Shown here piece after piece: positions 57,941 to 64,000 of a stretch of 64,000 bases of DNA. Origin of the DNA: Escallonia rubra (lineage: Eukaryota; Streptophyta; Magnoliopsida; Escalloniales; Escalloniaceae); NCBI GenBank assembly GCA_033065855.1, contig JAVXUO010000629.1, forward strand, positions 52,491 to 116,490, given 5' to 3'. Both the position numbers and the translations under genes were made by a program. Position 1 is the first letter of the stretch, and every line of letters begins with the position of its first letter. A model generated the notes under the pieces. That model worked only from the letters and a program-made list of their open reading frames with translations. It searched no databases and was not told where the DNA came from.

Positions 57941-59646
57941 ACACAAAAACCAAAACAGAACGCCAAAAACTCCAAATTGAGTTTTCAAAAAGAAGTCAAG
58001 ATCGACAAGGAAAGAAAAAATCAAAATTCTACCAAATATCAATTTTTTCTTCAGTTTATAAAACTGAAGAAAAAACTAAAAACAAAAAAAATTTAAACGC
58101 TGCCATAGAAAAGGGGTGTTGGCCTCTTTTTCAAACTGTTTGAGGTAGTATACAAATATAAGACTTAGGGATCGTGCTATATAGTGGTATGTGGGTGCAT
58201 TATCTTAGGACACTGGGCTGAAGAAGAAGAGGAAGGAAAATGGGTAAGCAAAAAAATTTAAGGCAGATGAGACTAGGTTTGGGCTTAGGAAGGTAGGCGT
58301 GAGCAATCAAAAAGTCAACAACAGGTATACCCAACCCAACTATAAACTTAAACCATATAGTTTCGGCTCAATAATAAAGTTCAATTTTAATAAGGTATTC
58401 TCGAGGTCGATCCTTGACTTCTTTCCATACAATCTTAGTTCTCATACTTTTCCATCTTCTCCTTTGAGCATCAATAGAACATTAAACCAAACATGAAAGC
58501 CGAAGTATCTATGTTCTGCGTAGGTACAGATTATAACATTAAAATAAAATCACTTCGACCCAAAATTTAAGCACGTGATTTTTTAAAATAAATCACTAAC
58601 ATACTGGAGCGAGATGCCAAGAAGACCTTCATGTCAAGCTAGACCTGCACAATTAAATGTACTACTACTACAACTAGGGCAGCTCGACCATCATAAACTC
58701 AAGGATATTGCCTATGTGAAAAGTCTAATGTTCTAAGCTAGACGCACACAGTAGCACAGGAACCAAGGGCTTTAAGAACTATGGAGACATTGACTCAAGA
58801 GCACTGCGCCTATGGCTATGACTTTGCGTTGAGCTTTATGGGTTTAACCAACACAATTCAAAAAAAATTGAGTTTTTACTCAACCCAAACCTAGAATGGG
58901 CTGAGTTCATATGACAGTTAGTTGTTTGGGTTAGGCTTTTAAAATTCATTCGGTAAAAGTACCATTTTTTAACCACAAGCCAATGACGCCACCGGCAGCC
59001 AGCGCTGTTGCTGCCAACAACCACCACCCTACCGACTGCTGCCACCACGCTGTTGGCCGCCATCGCTGGCCACCATCATTCCACTTTTTAATTAAATAAA
59101 AAAAATTATCTTAATCAGTCCAAAGAAGCCAACTCAAACCAAACCAACTCAACCTAATTTATTCGCTCGTTGAGCTTTTAAAGCACATCGGTTTTTTCGG
59201 TCGGGTAAAAATCCAACCCAACCCATTCAAGTTGCATCCCTAACCATGCCTCTGTCAAAGGCCCGGCAAGAGATAATGCCCTTACTCAATCGTTATAAAC
59301 TAGTCTGATACAATCTTCTAACAAAACTTTCCTACAATTTTCCACACCCTTGTAATAGAAATCATGAAAGACCCATTGGCCTCAGGAACTGATGCAATAA
59401 TTGTTTATAGGATTAGAATATTACAATGTATTACCAAGTCAAATGGAAACATTTACTCTTTCCATCAAACAACTAAAAGTGCTCCACAAATTAAAAGGTA
59501 ATTTTTCCACTAAGACTCAGTAAAGAATACAATTAGGAAAGAAAAGCACGTTGCATGCTGCTTAGAAAAACCTACTCAGAAGGATAATAGCTGGAAGCAT
59601 CTCAGCTGCTTGTGTGCCTACGCTAGCAATTCACTGAACTTTTAGC
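57941..59646. other. Intergenic with a probable degenerate MITE
   Basis: Mostly unassigned. 58840-59240 contains CAA/CCACC-rich sequence and ends 'acccattcaagttgcatccc', which resembles the end of a common plant hAT-type MITE. The opposite end was not found. This is downstream flank of the minus-strand gene at 59647. Confidence 0.4.
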
Positions 59647-60776
59647 TCAAAGGGTTAGGTCCTCACCATCACTGTAATTAGGGAAGGTAACGCATTTAAA
59701 AACTTTGCACTTGGAACACAAGTTATAGCCGATCTGCAGAAGGAATGGAGCGAAAAAAATCAAAAAGATTTACTTGCGCTAATTAGCTGGGTCCTGTAAG
59801 AATTTTTTTTATGACAGAGAGAGCTAATCATATCTACACATATCAGATCTTTAATTTAAACCAAAATTTTTCTACCAACTGCATTCTCCAAGATACTTGT
59901 GTTTTTGTCAGTCATCTGAAGCAAGTAAAGAACAAATCCTTTTCTAAGATTTCCGTGACTTTACCAAGTTGGTCACTAGAGAAAGTTAGGAGTCTTACAT
60001 AGAACTATGTTACGCTGTCATGTTACTACGTTTTACCTACTACACCTAATCTGAACTACACAATATGTCTATAATCGCAAGACGCAAACTAAGGTAGTGT
60101 TTGAAAACCATTTGGATTTCTGTTTTTTCTCCAGTTTTGTAAACTAGTAAAAAAAAAGCGTTTGCCACATAATTTTCGTTTTTTTTCCCTTCAGTTTAGA
60201 AAATCAGTTTTTAAAATAGGACTGTTTTTGAAAACTTTCATTTATGAGTTTTGGGTTTTCAGTTTTGGTTTTTATTTTGAGACCACTACTACCACCCCCC
60301 CTCCCACCGCAGCCCGCCTGCCGTCGGCGGCCACCACTGTCGCCACCGGGCGGCCACCACTGCCGCAACCACCTTCAAAGAAAAAACTCAAAATAAAAAT
60401 TGGGTAATCAAACACCCAAAAGAAAAAACTCAAAATAAAAACTTGGTAATCAAACACCCAAAAGAAAAATAAAAACTCAAAAATAAAAACTAAACTGGTT
60501 TTGTTTTTTTTTTTTTTTAAGCAGAAAATCAAAACTGAAAGTGATTTCAAAAATACCCTAAAATCAGGAATTCGCTTTTGTCACCCGCTCTATAACTAAG
60601 TTACCACTAATAAGAGAACAAGAGGTGTATAAACGGATCCTTACAGCTCTGCAGGATGGACACCGGCGATAGATACGATTGTTTTCAGCTTTCACATTAG
60701 TTTTCTGCCCTTTGCAAAAATCACATAACAACCACCCTTTCCCACTGCATGGTACACACGCGATTCCTGCATCAAC
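59647..60776 (-). CDS. DnaJ-type cysteine-rich (BSD2-like) protein, last two exons
   Basis: The penultimate exon is 60645-60776, with acceptor 'ttctttctcag' on the minus strand and donor GCT|GTAAGG. The last exon is 59647-59733, with acceptor 'ccttctgcag' and stop TGA. They join in phase 0 ('CPSCRA' + 'IGYNLCSKC'). The 72 residues carry paired cysteines: CVPCSGKG, CDFCKGQ, CPSCRA, CSKC and a final KC. 'CKGQKTNVKAENNRIYRRC' and 'KVFKCVTFPNYSDGEDL' resemble small plant proteins with the zinc-binding DnaJ-type cysteine-rich fold (BSD2/PSA2-like). Several of these act as chaperones or assembly factors in chloroplasts, and that role is inferred here. No stops. The 911-bp intron carries a MITE. The 5' exons, with any transit peptide, lie upstream of 60776, past the solo LTR or beyond the window edge. 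I did not find them. Confidence 0.85.
60093..60558. mobile_element. PIF/Harbinger-like MITE in an intron of the BSD2-like gene
   Basis: 466 bp with TAA on both flanks (60090-60092, 60559-60561). Imperfect inverted ends 'ggtagtgtttgaaaacc' and, reversed, 'gggtatttttgaaatc'. The core (60285-60380) is CCACC/GCC-rich between AT-rich arms, like the MITE at 28311. No coding capacity. Confidence 0.65.
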
Positions 60777-61023
60777 CTGAGAAAGAAGGCCAAAATGCAG
60801 TAATGGATCAGAGTCAAGGTGGAAGTAGCAAAACACAAAGCATAAAGCAATAACAACAAACGCACATTCAAAATCACAGAGTATCCCATGTGGGCATTCA
60901 ATTTTACAAAGGTAAAAATATGATATTTAAATGATGTCAACTTGCACAAGCGTACAAAATAGAAATAGAAACCTCTATTCTCGATATCTATTACCGGCAA
61001 ATAGACAAAGGCAATTTGTTATA

Positions 61024-61174
61024 GGGTTAATTATACACGGCACTTCTGAGATTTATCCAAAGTTACACATTGCGCCTACTAACTTATTTTATCTGAGCTA
61101 CTCTTTTTAATTTTCCAGTTTGCGTAGTTAACAGAATCAATAAAAAGACGGTAATACCCAAAATATTCTCTAAG
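61024..61174. mobile_element. Truncated MULE end
   Basis: 'gggttaattatacacggcac' followed by 'ttctgagattt' resembles the TIR of the 15656 MULE ('gggctaattacacctatgtc', 'cctgaggttt'). 151 bp remain before a solo LTR begins. No opposite end was found beyond 63088. Confidence 0.5.
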
Positions 61175-63088
61175 TGTTGGTATCGGGCCCCGAGCTCCCC
61201 CAATTTGGGTACCCTCTCCTTGCCCCTTAGTCTCACCTCTCATGGGGGCTCCTTGCCTCCTCCCTTGGTATCTCCACTCCTTGGGAGTTCCATGCTCCAT
61301 GACCTAGGTCAACACAGCCGGGCGTGATGAAGACCGACCGTGCTCAAGCACCATCTCCGTATTACGTGCCCCTGGCACAGTGCTGTCATTATGAACGTGC
61401 AGTTTGACTATTCCTGACAGACGTTTTTGCGCTACGCCCCCTGACATTACAACATTTACAATGCCCGAACCCTGCGACTGCTCGACCGCGCCCGAGCGCC
61501 TATCACTGTTACCCTAAAGTGTCGTCTCTGAGCTACGTGCCATCGGTACCATGCCCTTCACCACGCCCAAGCGCCGCCTCACTCCATACAAGCCCCGACA
61601 CTCCGTCCCTCGACTACGACCATGTGATGTCGCGGTGTTATGTGCTCTAGCATAACACTTAGTGGACGAGCCCCACGTCGTCTTTATTGAGCGTGTCCCT
61701 AGCACCCCATACAACCGGACGTGCTATGCACCCCCCCCCCCACCACCACTTATACATTCGCACCCCAGGAAATCTGTCACACTATCATGGTCCTGGCATT
61801 GGTCCATCTCTTCACCACACCATCTGTACCTCGCATTGGCCGTGGAACATGCTTTGACCCACTCTCCAGAGCATGCAGCATTCATCGGCGTAGGTGACTT
61901 TTCAGGACAATACATCAGCCCCTCGAGTAGACGACTCCCCCGAGACACTATCTCCGCCAAGAAGCTTCGAGTACTTCAGTACGAGGACTCACTCTGGCAA
62001 AGTTGGCGATTCCTCTGGGACACTACCTTGGTGATTCGGAGTGCTCCAACACAAGGACTCCTTAGAGGATAAGGGACTAATCTGGAACATTATGTCTGCC
62101 AGGGTGTTCTGAGTGCTCCCACACAAGGACTCCCCTTCGCCAGGTAAGCAACTCCTCCGCGACACTACCTCGACCCTACCAGATAGGCAACTCCTCCTGG
62201 ACACTACCTCTGTATATCGGGTAGGTAACTCATTCAGGATTCTACCTCAGCCCGTCGAATAGATGACTCCACCAGGATTACAATTTTGGTGCGCTCCAAG
62301 TGCTTCGGCACAAGACAAATGCGAGATAGGCGATCCATCGAGACACTATCTATGCCAGGGTGTCTACAACTAGTCTGCATGCTTCGGCATTTGGTGCTCT
62401 TCATCGACAGCCCCGGGGACTATAACCTTGGGTCACTCCGAGATAGGAGTAGGATACCGAAAGGCATCGCACCTAATTTGCCTGGTAGCTAGGGGTCGGC
62501 CCTTCACCACCTCTATCAGGTTTTTCGGCGTCTCTCGACCCCCCTGTAGGACTCAAGAAGGGCTATGGACTGGTGGCTGTATCAATGAATTTTCTGGACA
62601 CAACACGACTATGTGAGCCAGTCTTCCCAGACATAAAGAACGAAGTTATGCGGGGCAGGCCGGGTGAATATGGGATCCAATAGTTTATGTAGCACTGGCA
62701 TTTGTGCCCCCACCCCCCAGTGAGGTGTCACTTCCACAGAGAGCCACATGTCGCTTAATACATCACCTTCCCAACCTCTATAGTGGCCCTGAAAGTTCAT
62801 TTTCAGAAGATTGGTATTCATTTGCATATTTCGCTTTCTCACTCTAGAATCCTAGAGCTAGAGAGAAGAGAGAAAGCTCCTAGACTTCAGACCCTGACTC
62901 TGGACCTAACCATTAAACTCGTGGCTTTGTCGCGTGTTCACCCAGAGCCTGCGCCTAGGAAGCCTTAACCTAGGCCCTTGCTCCGGACCTTCATCCTTGC
63001 ATTGTCCCACAAGATCATACTTAATTTCTGCCTCAAATTCCATTTCTTGTGGCACTTCCACATGTACAGCAAACCGATTTTGTTGGCA
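61175..63088 (+). mobile_element. Solo LTR related to the TR-GAG element
   Basis: Starts TGTTGGTATCGGGCCCC and ends 'ttttgttggca'. The same landmarks occur in the same order as in the 45092 and 51491 LTRs: 'ccgtggaacatgctt', 'gacccactctccagagcatg', 'gggacactac', 'gcggggcaggccg', 'agaatcctagag' and 'gacctaa'. It is strongly diverged from them. No internal region or second LTR is present, and no clear 5-bp duplication ('ctaag' left, 'tcaac' right). Confidence 0.75.
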
Positions 63089-64000
63089 TCAACATTCACC
63101 ATATGTTGATCAACCTGTAGACTTAAATAGTTCCACTTTGTACATATACATATACAGAGTGATTGGTTAACTTTAGAAACGATAGCAATAACACGATAGT
63201 TCTTACCTTTCCTTTAAGACATTGAACAAGAAGAAAGTAGAGTAAATAGTAAGTGTAATTACGTACGCATGTAGATATGAAGTCTTGATCATCTGGGAAA
63301 AAGGTGTATACTACACTTCGATACCATAAGTAGGGGCAAGTGTAGATAGGACATAAAATGTTGTACCGGGTATGAAGCCTAAGCGCACCAAACTTCTTTT
63401 CACTAGAGTGAAATTACTGAACTACCTGAAGCCTCAGATTTGGTCGGAGACCCAAGGCAACCGACCTAAATTATGATGCCCCTCCAGTACTTGGATGCTC
63501 AAGTCGATTGAAACTTCAATCTCTTCGTTCATAGGTGCTGAAAGAAGCTAAGCGTTGGCCGCCATGACGCCTAAGGACGGTCAGAAGTAACCAGCAACCA
63601 TCCGAAGATTTTATCACTATACATGCAACCAGCACTAAATCGATGGTACCAACAAGCCAAGACCCCACCTACCATTGGTATATCTGCCAATGGACTCTAA
63701 CTACGGACTATATCAGTGAAATCATAGTCTAGATTTGCAAATAAACTCAATTTCTGGGGCACCCACTCGGCAAAATCCAGGTCTAATTAAATGCAGTGAA
63801 GAAGAAAAGGCTGCAATCAATTTGATGATTTGACTTGATAAGAAGCATATACAAGCTGTGAAAGTCAGGTCCCTGCTCCTTGCATCTCGGCTGATACCAG
63901 AATTCAGCTAAGCTGGAATGGAAGACAGTATTCTCGGCTCTAATAACCATATATACTTGAACAATCTTAGAAGACTAGCAGTAGTGCTTCGTACCTGTTC
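63089..64000. other. Unassigned, possibly 5' intron of the BSD2-like gene
   Basis: No recognisable frame. On the minus strand the window edge reads '..gaacag' followed by 'gtacgaag', which could be an exon end and splice donor, but nothing supports it further. Confidence 0.3.

Noticed and set aside
57470-58143. His/Thr-rich frames
   Set aside because: Translation of the (CA)n region. No conserved domain.
60692-61000. Minus-strand ORF upstream of the BSD2-like exon
   Set aside because: Reads a different frame through the exon and continues into intron. The splice acceptor at 60776 explains the true frame.

Overview
The window is repeat-dense nuclear DNA of a flowering plant, most likely a eudicot. 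The evidence is two intron-containing plant genes and nested plant transposons: Ty3/gypsy Tat and chromovirus elements, a Ty1/copia element, an L1-type LINE, Mutator-like elements (MULEs), and hAT, Stowaway and PIF/Harbinger-like MITEs. No rRNA, tRNA or CRISPR locus was seen. I cannot name the species.

Layout. 1-3850: non-coding 3' part of a Tat-like retrotransposon with a 77-bp dimeric tandem array, a polypurine tract and an LTR. 4600-6840 (minus): decayed Tat pol. 6850-10414: decayed chromovirus gag-protease and the start of its 3' LTR, broken by a 3'-truncated copia element (10415-14795). 14795-20296: two oppositely oriented fragments of one LTR family forming a fold-back, with a 1100-bp MULE in the left arm. 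20500-29075: the quietest segment. It holds an intact two-exon DUF599 membrane-protein gene (24125-26877), followed by three MITEs of three superfamilies. 29079-36307: a LINE fragment and a full-length decayed chromovirus with both LTRs. 36332-37273: a MITE swollen by a (TA)n array. 37274-39721: remains of an Ogre/Tat-like LTR and leader.

39722-55351 is the most interesting block. A large MULE carries two convergent genes: a plant-mobile-domain (PMD) protein with an Ulp1-like cysteine protease domain (+), and a FAR1/MULE-type transposase (-). Palindromes with arms like CCGCTAC/GTAGCGG cluster near its ends and between the two genes. The transposase gene is split by an 8.4-kb non-autonomous Tat element (gag but no pol; TR-GAG-like) with an exact 5-bp target duplication, AATCT. 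A second, shorter MULE derivative abuts on the right, across a (TA)n(TG)n microsatellite.

55741-56937 is a further MULE with about 190-bp TIRs and a GC-rich tandem core. The last segment holds the 3' two exons of a minus-strand DnaJ-type cysteine-rich (BSD2-like) gene, with a MITE in the intron between them. Upstream of these exons lies a 1.9-kb solo LTR related to the TR-GAG element.

Only the DUF599 gene and the BSD2-like exons look functional. All transposon coding regions carry stops, frameshifts or lost catalytic residues.
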